64,000 nt of DNA from Kalaharituber pfeilii (taxonomy: Eukaryota; Ascomycota; Pezizomycetes; Pezizales; Pezizaceae): NCBI GenBank assembly GCA_015179045.1, contig WHUZ01000004.1:124001-188000 (forward strand). The letters run 5' to 3'. The position numbers and the translations under genes are program-made. This document shows positions 47,435-59,502 of the stretch, in pieces. Positions within the stretch are counted from its first letter, which is position 1. Every line of letters begins with the position of its first letter. The notes under the pieces were generated by a model. It worked only from the letters and a program-made list of their open reading frames with translations, ran no database searches and was not told the origin of the DNA.

Positions 47435-47446
47435 GATAATCACTTG

Positions 47447-48362
47447 TATAAAATAGACTTTTCAGCTCCTATGTACGATGAATGGAGATGTTGTTCATAG
47501 ATAGGATATCACTGCTCCGGTATTTCTCTTTCTAAGCACTGTGCACAAATATATATGACACACTTTCGCAACTCTGCAGTCGTACATACACTATTTGTAT
47601 ACACCATATACTAGTATCATACTTGGTGGATTTGAATTATTTGGACGCTTATTAATCATAAGACCAGGATCTCAGGGAAGCACTGTAGGTACTAGTAGTC
47701 AGCTGAGTTAGGTAATTGAATTGGTAAGCATAGTGTATACGTTTTGTATTTTGGGCGACTATGATACTTGTATTTTGGATTGAGAGTACTAACACTGCCA
47801 TGCTAAGTCTGAAGCGCTCTCTGAGAATCTAAACTGTAGGTTATGTTTCTGTAATACTCGATCGGGCCATGATCAAGCATTCTGCTTGCACTCTCTACAA
47901 AGCTCCCACTGATCGCATATATATAGGCCCTGAGGATGTTTTGGCTTCGTTGCAGCCTTCTGCATGTGGCCCAACTAGTACTGAAGCGTTGCTCCGTGTA
48001 ACCCGTCTCTCGGCCGCGACCCACACAATTGGGTTCCCTAAGCGCTTACACATGCCGGAGCATCTCGACTGATGCATTGTCTTGAAGCCAGCTTTCCCTC
48101 CCTTCCTTTCTCGAACGTTTCTTTCTTTTCTTTGCTTCCACGACTGGCCAGGCGTCTTGTCGTTTGTTTGCATCTGCATTTAAAATTGATTCATCGGCTG
48201 TTACTGAGAGACTAGCACTCGTTTCGTCTTTGAGCTGTATTCATAATTTGACTTGGTTCAACTTTTTCCTGTCGCAAAATACCCCAACGATAGTGACAGC
48301 TCAGAGGTAAACAATAGTTACAATATACTATTTGCGCCGCACAAGAAGCTACTACTGCAGCA
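47447..48362. other. Spacer between Helitron and dehydrogenase gene
   Basis: No gene is supported; the dehydrogenase promoter should lie at the right edge. Confidence 0.4.
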
Positions 48363-49660
48363 ATGGTGTCTCGGGTATCATACGAGGAAAAACCTCTCCT
48401 TCAACATCTTAACAGTGAGTCTCACTTCAGCTTCGCAATCCTTCCCTCTCAAGTTTTAGCCGGAAGACTAACTATCACCACCAAATTACTAGTTGATGTC
48501 TTCTTGAAAATCCTCAACCACACCTTCCTCAATCCCTTCTTCACTTGGCTCGGCCCCTTCGCCTTCCGCGCACAAGGCTTCCAATACCACCATGCTCCCC
48601 TCTGGGGCTCCGCTCTCTACGCTCTCATTACCACTATTTACTTCCTCCTCGGCATTCTCAACACTCGGCTTGCGTTCGGGAAGAAGCGCGAATTCGACTG
48701 GACAGAGGAGGTAGTTGTGATTACAGGTGGTGCTAACGGGTTGGGGTTGCTGATCGCGGAGGTGTATGGGATGAGGGGGGTCAGTGTTGCTGTGCTGGAT
48801 GTAAAGGAGGCACCGGAAGGAGGGGAGGCGAGGAATGTGACTTTTTATAGGTGTGATGTGGGGAATAGGGAGCAGGTGGAGGAGGTGGCGAGGCAGATTG
48901 AGAAGGAGGTATGAATACCCAGTGGTTTATCTGTAAAGTTTATGGGGCCAGGAGTAGCTGATTGGGCTTTGGTGATAGCTTGGAACGCCGACCGTTTTGA
49001 TCAACAATGCGGCGGTCATGCATGGGAAGTCGATCATGGATTTGAAGTTTGAGGAAATTGAGAAGTGAGCTCTTGTCCCCTTCAATTTGCATCACTCGCG
49101 AATATCAATACTAATTTCGACTCCCACCCCCTAGCACAATCCGAACCAACCTCCTCTCCCACTTCTACACCATCAAGACCTTCCTTCCTGGCATGCTCAC
49201 ATCCAAACGCGGTACCATTGTGACCGTGTCCTCCGTCGTTGGCCACATTGGCCCCAGACACCTTAGTGACTACTCTTGTGCCAAAGCCGCCGTCAGTACC
49301 CTTCACCGCGCTCTGACTGCGGACCTCGGTGGTGTCAATTCCCCCATTAAAACCCTTCTCGTTGAGCCCGGACAAATGTCCAGTGATCTCTTTGCAGGTG
49401 TAGAGACCCCAAGTAACTTTTTTGCACCGGTGCTTGAGCCAGTGGATGTTGCAAAGGAGATCATTGCGGCTGTCGATGCGGGCAAGGGCGGTGTGCTGGC
49501 AATGCCGGCGTATGCGAGGTGGATTCAGGTGATGGGGGTGTTGCCAGTGAGTTTGCAGAGATTAGTGAGGTGGTGCAGTGGGTGTGATGAGGCGATGGCG
49601 AAGCGGACGGTGGTAAAGAAGGGGAAACTGTATCAAAGTGATGATGAGGACGAATCTTAG
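48363..49660 (+). CDS. Short-chain dehydrogenase/reductase with N-terminal membrane segment
   Basis: Exons 48363-48908, 48979-49064 and 49135-49660 give 385 residues in phase. A hydrophobic segment at about residues 80-105 (ALYALITTIYFLLGILNTRL) precedes the Rossmann domain. The cofactor motif is VVITGGANGLG (near residue 121), followed by VLINNAAVMHG. The catalytic Ser lies in VTVSSVVGHIG and the Tyr/Lys pair in DYSCAKAAVS (Tyr near 257). This is the classical SDR layout, close to the RDH10/DHRS3-type membrane-bound retinol/sterol dehydrogenases, so an ER-membrane NAD(P)(H)-dependent oxidoreductase is likely; the substrate is unknown. A 39-nt in-frame intron at 48414-48452 (gtgagt...aag) is conceivable but unusually short. 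The gene appears intact. Confidence 0.88.
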
Positions 49661-51174
49661 ACTTCCTCTCCGAGGGGTCTGTACATGCTGTTGTTAACAT
49701 GGCTATTCCGGACCAGCCACCGCGCGCTATGTAATTCTAGATACCATCTCCCACGTTGTCACTTTAATCGAATATTAACACCTATGCCTGAACCAACATT
49801 CGGGTGACACTTCACATGTAGATGCACTGCTATGGGCTCTTTGAACAATTGATGAAATAACTTGCGGAGTAGCCAGTCTCGAACAAGGCTTATGCTCAGT
49901 CTCGAGACTGCGAAATAACATAATATCAAATGAAACTTCTTTATACAAACCAAATCGTTTCTCCACTTGGAAAATTATATTTACACCAAGCATCAAAAAG
50001 CTAAAAGAGCTCTTTTCTTGTCGACGTCTAGACTACCAGTCGAGGGCAAATTTAATTCCCGAAGCAACGGAAATGTTGGAAGCTGGAACGTACTCAAGCA
50101 CAGTGTTCTGCGCCGAGCCAATAATTGCTAGGTGTCCAATGATTCATAAGTTTCCCGCAAATTAAATTCGAATAAGGGAAAAGTATAAAATGGGGGAAAC
50201 CTGAATCATAACTAAATTCAGCTGAGGCGCGAACACTACGAGAAATCAACCGGTGATAGCAATACAATCTATATATAGTTTACAGCAAATGAAATCAGAA
50301 TTTCTGTATGATCCACTCGAATAGGTCCTTAGTACTCAACTAACCCATACCAATTCGTACAGCAATAAAAGTATCAACATCAAGCCTAATCAAGCATCTT
50401 TTGTTGGAGATCAGGCTGAATAACTAGTCTTCACCGAGGAGAACCAAACCTAAAATTGCCCTTTATGGGAAAATTGCCTACTCGATAGAGAAAGCCAAAG
50501 GATAAAAGGTGCCGGATATAAAATGAGAATGAGTTCTTTGAAATACACTCTCTGATGTTTCTTCTACTTTGTGTAAGATCAATGAATGTTTGGTCCCAAG
50601 CCACGGGTCGACAACTCTTGAGTTGAGGTACCCAGCGAAATTGTTGTTTTCACTGTATCAAACATTAGCAAAGCATACAGATTCAAGCTGTCCTAGTGTA
50701 TACGCTCGAACCTGAAGATTGCTAACAGTGTTAGGAGATTTATCGAGTCGCCCTAACGAGATTCTCTACTGTTGCTACTAGCTGAGTCTTGGACAGTTCG
50801 GTCTCTAACAAGCCTTAGGCCTTGCTTCAGACGCTCGAAATTGGGCTGCTCAGTGTATACATAGGAGATTGGTTGCACTAACCCTCCGACCCTCAGAGGC
50901 GGTAGCATACAGGATAATAATTGGACGAGCGGAGAGATACAACTCCAGCCTTCCTATTTGGTCCTTAGCGTTGCAACCACGGGTGTAGAACTCACTGTTT
51001 CAGTGCTGACTAAGCCTGCCAGCTTTTCTATTTCGTGCGAGTGCAAATAAACATTCAAAGTTGAAATTTGTACAAGGGCCCTACCAGCACAAAACTGGTC
51101 AGCAAACACAACTGTCACTTTACATCACTAGCACCTGCCCTCTGCTCGACTCACATCATCAGAGTAGCACATAC
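49661..51174. other. Intergenic spacer
   Basis: 1.5 kb, AT-rich. No gene, RNA or repeat was recognised. Confidence 0.4.
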
Positions 51175-52091
51175 ATGCCGGACAGGAAATTGCCCAACAT
51201 CATCATTACGGGGACGCCTGGCGTTGGTATGTGCATCTCTCACCCAGCAGCTGCACCATCTCATGATTATCGAGATCTACATTCTAGGCTATTCCGGGTA
51301 CTGACATGATTGCTACAGGAAAATCAAGCCATGCCCAACTCCTCGCAGAACAGACCGATCTCAGGCATTTCTCAATCAATGATGTGGTGAGGGAACGGAA
51401 ATGCCATTCCGGTTGGGACGATGAGTTCAAGAGCTGGATTGTTGATGAAGAGAAGGTGGGCAATCTCGTGCACCAGTGAAAAGCGCCTTTGCAATTGCAC
51501 AATCGCTGCAATACGCCTGATAGTTGGGACGCTGTCTCCATCCCTACTGAATATACCAACTCTATTACTGGAGCCTACGTGCTGCAATTCTTACCTACAG
51601 CAGAAACTAATCCCCGACCCAGTAGCTGCTCGACGAGATCGAAGACGAGATAAAACAGGGGGGCTACATCATCGACTGGCACTCCTGTGACCTCTTTCCC
51701 AAGAGCTGGATCGATCTGGTCGTTGTCCTCCGTACAGACAACACTATCCTCTATGACAGGCTAACAGAACGGTTGGTCCACCACTCCCACCTCATTGACA
51801 CGGATTTGCTGTCCCAATCTTCCAATTCTTTGATCTCTGCACTGCTGCCTTTCACACCTTATTGCCTATTAGGCTTACCTACCTGACTGGGGCAACAGGA
51901 ACTACCCCGAGGTTAAACTGCAAGAAAACATCGATGCCGAAATCATGGAAGTGATACTTGAAGAGGCACTGGAGGCATACGACGAAGAGATTGTGATTGA
52001 GCTGCAGAGTGACAAGGCGGAAGACATGGAGAATAATGTGGATAGGATGGCGGCGTGGGTGAAAAATTGGATAAAGGATAATGCCGAGTAA
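51175..52091 (+). CDS. FAP7: Adenylate kinase isoenzyme 6 / Fap7
   Basis: Exons 51175-51226, 51319-51455, 51626-51771 and 51899-52091 give 175 residues. The Walker A loop GTPGVGKSS is split by the first intron. It is followed by HFSINDVVRERKCHSGWDDE, IKQGGYIIDWHSCDLFPKSW, VVVLRTDNTILYDRLTER and NYPEVKLQENIDAEIMEVIL, all diagnostic of the Fap7/hCINAP family. The protein is a small nuclear/cytosolic NTPase with adenylate kinase activity, needed for late 40S ribosomal subunit maturation, where it works with Rps14. The last part is a long acidic helix ending WVKNWIKDNAE. All junctions keep phase, and the start is the ATG directly before DRKLPNIIITGTPG. It converges on the HAM1-like gene. Confidence 0.92.
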
Positions 52092-52362
52092 TTCTGAGTA
52101 TGGTCCTGGACGGTGTTTTGATGGGGTTTGTTTGGAGGCTATAGCGTGTCCAAGAGTAGTAGAGAAGTAGAGAAGCCAAGTAGAGACTTGGAATAGTCTC
52201 AGGTTGGCGTTAAAAAGTGTTATGTTTGGTAACAGTAAATTAATAGAATCAACGTTGTAGAGCTCTCTGGGTCTGGTATTGTTATTCTGTATCATTACCC
52301 AGACAATTCTACATTTTCTGCGCGCAGCGATAAATTATGTCGACCGGGTGTAAAACCAACCC

Positions 52363-53470
52363 TTACTGCTCCTTCACTTCCTCCTCATGCTGCGAAAACC
52401 AGTCTGCAAGCTTCTTGAGCGCCTTTCCGCGGTGCGAGATTTGGTTTTTGTAGTCCTTATCCATTTCGGCATATCTGCTCGGTCTCCAGTGTCAGTTATG
52501 AGAACGCAAATTCCTGCCTTGGATTGGGGAAGGAAAGCAAGTTGCCGTACGTCTGCCCTTCATACTCGAATACTGCATCCCAGCCGAAATCCCCAGGGCC
52601 GCGGGGGGGGACGATTTTACCCTAGAAGGAACGAACAGATTTAGGCTCTCGTTAGCCATTACTACCTCGCGCCGTGCCGGGTCAAATGGGGACGTCGAGT
52701 TCGCGCATATCTAATGTGGGCGTTTTTCATACAGTCGTCCTGCCCTGAAATATCTTCACCTCCTCCCCTTGCCCTGCACAGTACGCAAACGTGCAAACCG
52801 ACTCTGCAGACTTGTCTTCGTAGGCGGCAAGCAGATTGTTGAGACCTGGCTTTCCCATCAACTTCCATTCCAATTCTCAATTTCCAAATCATACTCTCCC
52901 CCGTCAACGTGCCAAATGTTCTCAGTCTAGTAGAGATAAGGAGCTTGGTGTACGGACCTTCGTGGCCAATCCCCTTCATGAACCACTTTCTAATTTCGGA
53001 GAGTGGGATTGGTGAGAGCGCATAAAAAACGAGAATTGGAGTGAAGGTGGGAGCTGGTCTTCTTTGGACCAAAATGTGACTTACATGTACGGTCCCGGCA
53101 GCCCCTTCAACGCATTAAAGCACAAAGCCGTGTCCTCCACCAGCACCGGTCCCTTGACCTATTCATTCTCCAGCGCCCACCCCCCGCCCCTCCGCTCCAA
53201 CCATTAGCATCTGTCTCTCAACCTACTTCCCTTCCTCAACCTCCTTCTCCACTCCTTTTCCCGCAAGAAGCAATGAATTCGCGATCAACAACTCACAATC
53301 TCTGCAGCAGCCTTGCATTTCCCTGTTGATACCTCCTCAATGCTGCCCTGTAGCTCCGGGAGATCGAGGTCCCGGGATTCGAGCTCGATACTGGAGGTGG
53401 ATTCGAGGATGGTGCGCACTTCGCGGAGCTTGTTGGCGTTGCCAGTAATGAAGAGGAGTTTGCGGGGCAT
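52363..53470 (-). CDS. HAM1: Inosine triphosphate pyrophosphatase (ITPase)
   Basis: Minus-strand exons are 53470-53297, 53158-53085, 52989-52958, 52845-52733, 52621-52551 and 52474-52363, giving 191 residues, the normal size. Conserved blocks are [14 protein letters not shown] (nucleotide-binding start), [60 protein letters not shown] and [13 protein letters not shown]. The enzyme hydrolyses ITP, dITP and XTP to monophosphates in the cytosol, keeping deaminated purines out of DNA and RNA. Every intron keeps phase; the exon of 32 nt encodes only KWFMKGIGH with its edges. The donor at 52550 is gtacgg. The gene is intact. Confidence 0.92.
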
Positions 53471-54262
53471 TGCAATTATATGTGACAGGGGTATGAGAAA
53501 TCAAAACGGGGAGAAGGAGGAGATAGGTAACAGTGAAGAGAGAACTGAAAGATGGGGAATATGGAGCGCGCAGGGGTGTGCTTGTGGTGGGGCAGGATGA
53601 TTACTTTTAATGTAGAGCTTGGGGAAATTTTGGATTTGTAAAGGTCTGCTTAGGGACGGGCAGAGTAAATATATTACTAGACTAGGGCATGAACCATCCA
53701 TCCGATATGCAGGTCAATCGTCGCGCCAACCAGACTACATCAATCGCTCCAGACCTCGTAGGTTGATGCAACCGCAGAGATACAGGGTGGAGGCTGAATT
53801 CCTTCAGCTCCTATAAGAGGCGTGGCTGTTGAGGGTTGAGCTCTTAACGGTCAAGTCCTGGGTACGAGACTAGATCAAGTCATTATTAGATTGCATTCAA
53901 GTTTCTGGCTACGAGGCTCCTCAAAAATGCATGTATGTTGTACAACGTCTCTATATTATTTATACAGCCCATTTGTCAACTCCCTAACTAGATCAACTAA
54001 TTCAACTTGACCTAGCTGTTGAGAATGATATGTATAAAGGGGGAAGAATACCCTTGATTGTCCCTGCTGCCAGGATACTGCCTCGCCATCAATAGACTTT
54101 CATACTTGAATGGTCCTAGAAAGTCCCATACTAGGTTTTCAAGTGTGCATAAGCAAACAGAGAACTTAGTAGGAAGGATGGTATCATTGGTATGTCATCA
54201 CATAACTTCTAGCGTAAATTATGAAATTCCATTCCTATACTCAAGGTGTCACCCATCCAATT
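53471..54262. other. Spacer between HAM1 and SCL1
   Basis: It should contain the HAM1 promoter and the SCL1 3' flank. No other feature was recognised. Confidence 0.4.
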
Positions 54263-55247
54263 TTAGTCCTTCTCTGCAATGGCCTGTAACCTCTCGTCAA
54301 TCTCGTCCTCAGTCAATTTTCTAAATGCCCGACTACCGTTGGCTCCAACCACGCCAACTTCGATTTCCCCCTTCTTGAAATCCACGCTCAGGACACTCGA
54401 GAGGGTAGTTATGCCAAGTTCAACAACGTCTTCCCATGTGCCTGGAGCATATTCCTTTCCCTTGAGCTTCTTCTCAAGGTGGTTAATAGCCTCTTGTTGC
54501 TTGGGGCCGGAAGATGTGCCTTTAGATCCGACGTAGTAGCCGGCAGGATCGCATTTGTAGAGCTGAGGGCCGAATTCGTCATCGACAGAAATTAAGGTGA
54601 TAGCAACACCAAGCGGACGCATATAGGCCTGCGGTAAAATTTGATATTAGAACGCAGGATAAAAATTGTACAAGTGTGAAAGTAGCATACCCGCTGTGTG
54701 TAAACTTGATTTATATTTGCCAACCGCTTTGCAAGTACATCACAAGGCATCTCGTACCCGTACTTGTACCTGAATTCAGCTGCCTCTCCTCGTGCACGAG
54801 CAACGCAGGCACGAGCATCCGCTATGGACCCAGTCATGACACAGCCAACATTAGGAGAGAGGTTGAAGATATGGGTGACGGATACAGGGTCAATGAGTTT
54901 ATCCTTTGGAATCACAGTCAGATGGCAGACATCTATACAGACAAGCAGGATGGGATATGCGTACTGGGACTTTCTTCTGAGAGATTACAACAGCGCAGTC
55001 CTTTCCTCGAACTCCGACCGATGTGATGTTGGCTGCTGTGATGGCTTTGAATGCATATTCTATTGGTGGGGGCGGGGTAGTTAGCGGTAAGGTTCGTTAA
55101 GCAATAATGGGAAGAAGTATAGCATTGCATGATGATCCGTGAGGGTTGACGAAACTGACCAACTTGGTAGAGTCGCCCCTGCTCCGAGAAGATGGTGATA
55201 TGCCTGTCGAACCCCGCGCTGCCTGTCGATCCCCACCATTCCCACAT
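54263..55247 (-). CDS. SCL1: 20S proteasome subunit alpha-1 (PSMA6/Scl1)
   Basis: Minus-strand exons are 55247-55160, 55059-54965, 54903-54691 and 54628-54263, giving 253 residues. Signature parts are [20 protein letters not shown] (the alpha-type N-terminal helix region), [78 protein letters not shown] and [16 protein letters not shown]. The subunit is non-catalytic and forms part of the outer ring and gate of the 20S core. The start is taken at 55247 ([15 protein letters not shown]); an in-frame ATG at 55253 would add two residues. Donor gtcagt after QV and the acceptor ccaatag join in phase to EYAF. Confidence 0.92.
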
Positions 55248-55253
55248 TAGCAT

Positions 55254-56095
55254 CAGATCACAGTACTGCCGGTACAATTCAACATGAGGCTTCGGGGATG
55301 AATATTGGTCTGAGCGTACTGGACATGTTGTCTGCTGAGTGAAGGGAATAAGGGTGCTGGAGATGGCGGGCTGGATCTGAAGGGTCAAACGGGTACGTAG
55401 GTGGGTTTGGAGCTCCAAGCAGCCCAACGGTACCAGGACTAATCACAGAGGGTTTACAGGATACTTTGAGGCTCCAAGGGGTCGATGCTGACAAAGCTGC
55501 GGCGCTAACCGCCTTGAGGCAGCCGTTATCTGGGCCCGCGATCTTATCGGATCCGCAGCTCCCAAGCCGGCGTTCGGGTAATTATTAAGCAATGTTGAAA
55601 GTGTTTGTGGAGCAGTTACCAGCATATACAGGTTAATTAACAGCAAGCATACGGATACTGCTTAAACTCCTTTTCTTGGGATAACTTGGATTTTCATACC
55701 AAATCAGTTTTTTATGTCGCACTTCAGGTTATAGCTTCTTCAGACACTGTTCTATCTCAGGAGCTATGAATTAGGGCCTCTGAAGCAAGTTGTGCGACAA
55801 GCAATGTGCTAAGTAGTACTCCAAACTCTGCATCACCTGAGACTGCCAATGTACGAGTACTGGTTGACCCAAAAGGAGTGAGACTAAGTATAAATCTCGA
55901 CTTAGAAGCTTGCATAATTTTACCCAAGCTAAGTCGCGTGCAAAACCCCTCTTGCTGTTATGGTTATGTTTGCGCTTAATAATCATTCTTTGTAATTACC
56001 CTCATAACTTTACCGGATGTTGCATTATCCCTCTTATTGTTCGGTCCAACATTTTGTGTATAAAGCAGTAGGAGAGCCTGCAGTCTGAACTTTTG
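55254..56095. other. Spacer upstream of SCL1
   Basis: It should hold the SCL1 promoter. No other feature was recognised. Confidence 0.4.
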
Positions 56096-56100
56096 CGGGA

Positions 56101-57090
56101 TGGACGGGCATTTCAATACCCCAATGGAGAGCCTAGCGATACAGACTGCAAAACAGAAGAAACGGAAACATATCACCGGAGCTGGAACTAAACGGAAGCC
56201 TAATTATTAATGCGGACGAGTGCGAGAAGAAAAAGCATAGGAAGGATATGATAAGAGGAAGCGCTGCCAAGAGGTGCAAAGACGCAGTGCTAACGGCCCC
56301 GAAGGCCGAACAGGAAGAGCAAGGAAGCAATCTGAATCCATGGACACACAGGGCCACTAGCAGCTGACCCAGAACCCCCTTAACGCTAATATTGACTCGG
56401 ATACCACCACCAAGTCCGTCAGCAACAACGTCTCAAGCCCATCAATTCCGCATTGAGCAGCAATTCTCTGTCTAGCATTCCTCTAAAAGCGAACAAGCCC
56501 GTGAAATTCACTTCAGATACTACCACAACTGATGGCGACTCACGTGTCCGTATTCACAAGGCTCTTATCGCAGCGTACAAAGCTCCCGCAACTGTTATCT
56601 CTAAGGAACTAGCCAATTCAACCCCGCCCCCTGCTGAAAGGCAGAAGGAAGATAAGAAAAAGAAGCAAAAGAAAAGGAAGGATCAGCAATTGAAAGATGC
56701 AAAAGATGAACATGCGAAGGAAGCTGCATTGGAATATCTACAGGAATTTTATAGGAGCCATCAGACTTGGAGATTCCAAAAGGTGAAACAGAATTGGATT
56801 TTGAGGAATTTGTTTGACGTTGAGCTTATTGAGGCAGTGGAGGAGAATGGAGCCGCACTTAAAGATTATATTGCTGGCCTACAGAGCCAGGACGCGCGCG
56901 GACGCCTTCTGGAGGAGGCTAAGAAGATTATAGCGGATGGAGAGATTAAGAAATAAGATGGCGATGAGGACATATTGATTGACGAAGGTGAGGTTGCGCT
57001 CGCTGACAAAGAAAAGAATAGCAGGAGGGTGGAGAGGACACATTTAGTCATGATTGCCCTTGGGCATGAGGGGAGGAAGGAGACCGGGGT
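56101..57090 (+). pseudogene. WKF-domain protein gene (C7orf50-like), broken
   Basis: The C-terminal WKF domain is clear: EAALEYLQEFYRSHQTWRFQ, KVKQNWILRNLFDVELIEAV and ALKDYIAGLQSQDARGRLLE (ORF ending 56956). It is preceded by a Lys-rich stretch. Upstream the protein-like signal changes frame at least three times. The pieces are MESLAIQTAKQKKRKHITGA (from 56124), ADECEKKKHRKDMIRGSAAK (from about 56211), LTQNPLNANIDSDTTTKSVS (from about 56366), then SSNSLSSIPLKANKPVKF. After the TAA at 56954 the same frame continues with DGDEDILIDEGEV and RRVERTHLVMIALG, resembling the family's usual C-terminal tail. The domain's exact function is unknown; homologues are nucleolar and linked to ribosome biogenesis. 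It is read as a pseudogene or a rapidly decaying copy. Unseen introns could explain some of the frame changes. Confidence 0.62.
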
Positions 57091-57619
57091 GGGGAGCAAC
57101 GGGAGGAGTTGTAGTGCATGCGAAGGGCATTTCAGCGCATCTGTGTATATACTGCGGCTATGAAAGGCATCTATTGCAGCTGTAATCAGAAAAGATGTTC
57201 TGTTGGGCAGTTGAGTTGAGTCACGTGACGGTTGCCTGCAAAGGACGTGTGCCGGCGGGCCATTTTAGCGGGGTAGAGTTCGAGCTGCAAACAAAGCGCA
57301 CACTGTGGAGGAAAAGGGACATCAAAATCGACGTTTCCATTGAGCACAACCATCGGCCACTAGTCAGAGGACGCTTGCTCAATTACTTCCTGTCGAGGAA
57401 TGATTCGCCGATGATTGTTTGGCCCGGTTTCAGTACAGCCGGCCGCCCGAGGATCGTCGAACTCTATGCGCTTTCTCCTCCACAGTACCACTTTACACGA
57501 GACGCAGTCAAGCTCTTCTCCATACTCCTCCCACGCCGACCCTTACCAATCCCACTCGGCTCTGGACAGCGTATATCGCCCCGTTCACAATCCCCCCGTT
57601 CACAATCCCCCCGTTCACA
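57091..57619. other. Spacer upstream of HAD phosphatase gene
   Basis: No gene is supported. A ccccgttcacaat unit is repeated three times at about 57580-57620, just before the start codon. Confidence 0.45.
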
Positions 57620-58703
57620 ATGACCGACTGCCTCGCACAGTAAGCCTCCACACGAACGCCCCAATCGCCCGCTTCGCGCCATGATACATATGCATTGCAA
57701 ACCCAGTTCATGCTGCCTTCTCACTAACAGCAATGGCGCCCCTGTAGCTCCCCTTTTCCCCCTATCCGTGCCTGTCTCTTCGACATGGATGGCCTCCTTA
57801 TCGACACCGAAGACCTCTACACCAAGGTGACCAACACCATCCTCGCCGATTTCGGTCGGCCGAACCTCCCCTGGAGCATTAAGGCCCGACTTCAAGGCCG
57901 CACTGGTCCCGCTGTACGACCCTCCCCTCCTCCCCCCTCTCTCCCCCCTCTCTCTCCCCCTCCTCCTCTCTCCCCCTCTCTCCTCTCTGCTCCACCTTTC
58001 ATCCCAGCTAACTCTATCACCACTAACAATCTACAAACAGGCTACGCAAATCTTATACGAGTGGGCTCAACTCCCCATTCCGATCTCTGAGTACCTCTCG
58101 CGCTCCTCCGCGCTCCAACGGACCATGTTCCCAACATGTGCACCCCTCCCTGGAGCTGTTTCGCTCCTCCGCAGCCTTGTCTCCGCTGGTGTCGAAGTCG
58201 CGCTTGCAACATCCTCCAACTCGAAAAACTTTGCACTCAAGACTGCCCATCTTGAGGATGTGCTCTTCAATTTCTTCCCCCGGGATCAGGTCGTCCGCGG
58301 CGACGATTCCCGCATGAAGCCAGGGCGCGGCAAGCCTGCGCCGGATATATATCTGCTTGCACTGGAAACTATCAATTCGCGGCGGCGGGCAGAAGGGAAG
58401 GACGAGATTGCGCCAAGTGAGTGTTTGGTTTTTGAGGACGCGGTGCCGGGGGTAGAGAGTGGGAGGAGAGCGGGGATGAGGGTAGTGTGGGTCCCGCACA
58501 GGGAGCTGCTGAAGGAGTATAAGGGGAGAGAGGAGGAGGTATTGGCAGGGCTATGCGGGGAGCACGTGGAAGTGGGGGAGGAAGATGAGGGGAAGATGAT
58601 CGGGAAGGTCGGGGATGGATGGGGAGAGTTGAGGGAGAGTTTGGTGGGGTTTGATTTTGGGAGGTATGGGATTTTGGTGCCCGAAGGAGAGACATTGAAT
58701 TGA
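57620..58703 (+). CDS. HAD-family phosphatase (HDHD1/pseudouridine-5'-phosphatase-like)
   Basis: Exons 57620-57639, 57748-57913 and 58041-58703 give 282 residues. HAD motif I is CLFDMDGLLIDTED, with nucleophile Asp and acid/base Asp in DMD. Motif II is VALATSSNSKNF, motif III lies in MKPGRGKPAPDIYLLAL, and motif IV is CLVFEDAVPGVESG. The helical cap (LPWSIKARLQGR, ATQILYEWAQLPIPISEYLS) matches the HDHD1/Gpp1-like subgroup of cytosolic phosphomonoesterases that act on small phosphates such as pseudouridine-5'-phosphate or polyol phosphates. The first exon is only 20 nt (MTDCLA plus two bases) and is supported by phase and by the gtaagc donor. The substrate cannot be told from sequence. The gene is intact. 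Confidence 0.88.
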
Positions 58704-59502
58704 GGTGGGCCGGTGGGAGGGAGAATGGGAGGAGACAGGAATACGATAAGAGAAGGGAATTGAGCTAGAATACCATACTTTACTGCATTTGTAACAATAT
58801 CTACTTTAGCATCATGTTATATCAAGGGTTTTGGGTCAACAGCATTCCAATACGTGGTCCAGCCTATGGGTGAGTGAGATGTTTCAAATTAAAATCCATT
58901 GTTTCTGCTTTTCTTAGGGCTACATTTTCCAGCCTGCGCGCCCATCCACAGGCTACAGTTGCAAGAAGGAAGCGAGCGACCTGACAATGACTTGCCCAAC
59001 CTCCGAGCGTCAGGGCGTTGACCTGAAAGAGGCTGCGTCCAGACGATCAGGGTCCTGCAATGGGTGGAGAACAAGGTGCGTCACGAGGCCCAGGACGCCA
59101 ATGATACAGGACATACTTGTACCGCCAGAACGCTAAGAATCTAGATCACGTGCACGCGTAAGGAGCAGATAGATTTAATAATAGAAATCTAGGCTCCAAG
59201 GGGGGGTAATACGCCGACGCAGGACCAAATTTTTGAGGATCTGAAAATAATGTTTGTGTTCAACGTGAGCATGATCATTTACTAACTTCAGAGTGGGATA
59301 CACGATCGTTGAAGTTAGCAATTTCATTGGATTGAATGAATGGTCAGATACATGAAACAAGATGTCGGCTGCTCCCAACCCGCGCAGGCCTTGCCATTAT
59401 ATTTTTTGGCGCCGTTTCATGCATAATCCTTCATCCCATATAACGACCAGTCCAACCACAAAACGCATATGTATATCTTGCCATTAGGTTGCATCCTAGC
59501 AT
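58704..59502. other. Convergent 3' spacer
   Basis: It lies between the HAD phosphatase (plus) and PRE2 (minus). No gene was recognised. Confidence 0.4.

Larger units (their letters stand above)
37215..47446 (+). mobile_element. Helitron with nested insertions
   Basis: A rolling-circle transposon of about 10.2 kb, or about 8.4 kb without its two insertions. It carries a RepHel gene (40039-46435, interrupted), a companion gene (37839-38909) and possibly a minus-strand gene (46473-47000). The proposed 5' end is TCTAATAAGTAT after an A at 37214; similarity to the relic at 11551 also starts about there. The proposed 3' end is CTTG at 47443-47446, followed by T and preceded, 8 nt earlier, by a perfect 6-bp-stem hairpin (47420-47434, gcggcc-gga-ggccgc). 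This fits the TC...hairpin...CT-R-R pattern with A/T target flanks, except that CTTG is not strictly CTRR. The element is inactive: the Rep gene has nonsense codons and two insertions. Confidence 0.72.
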
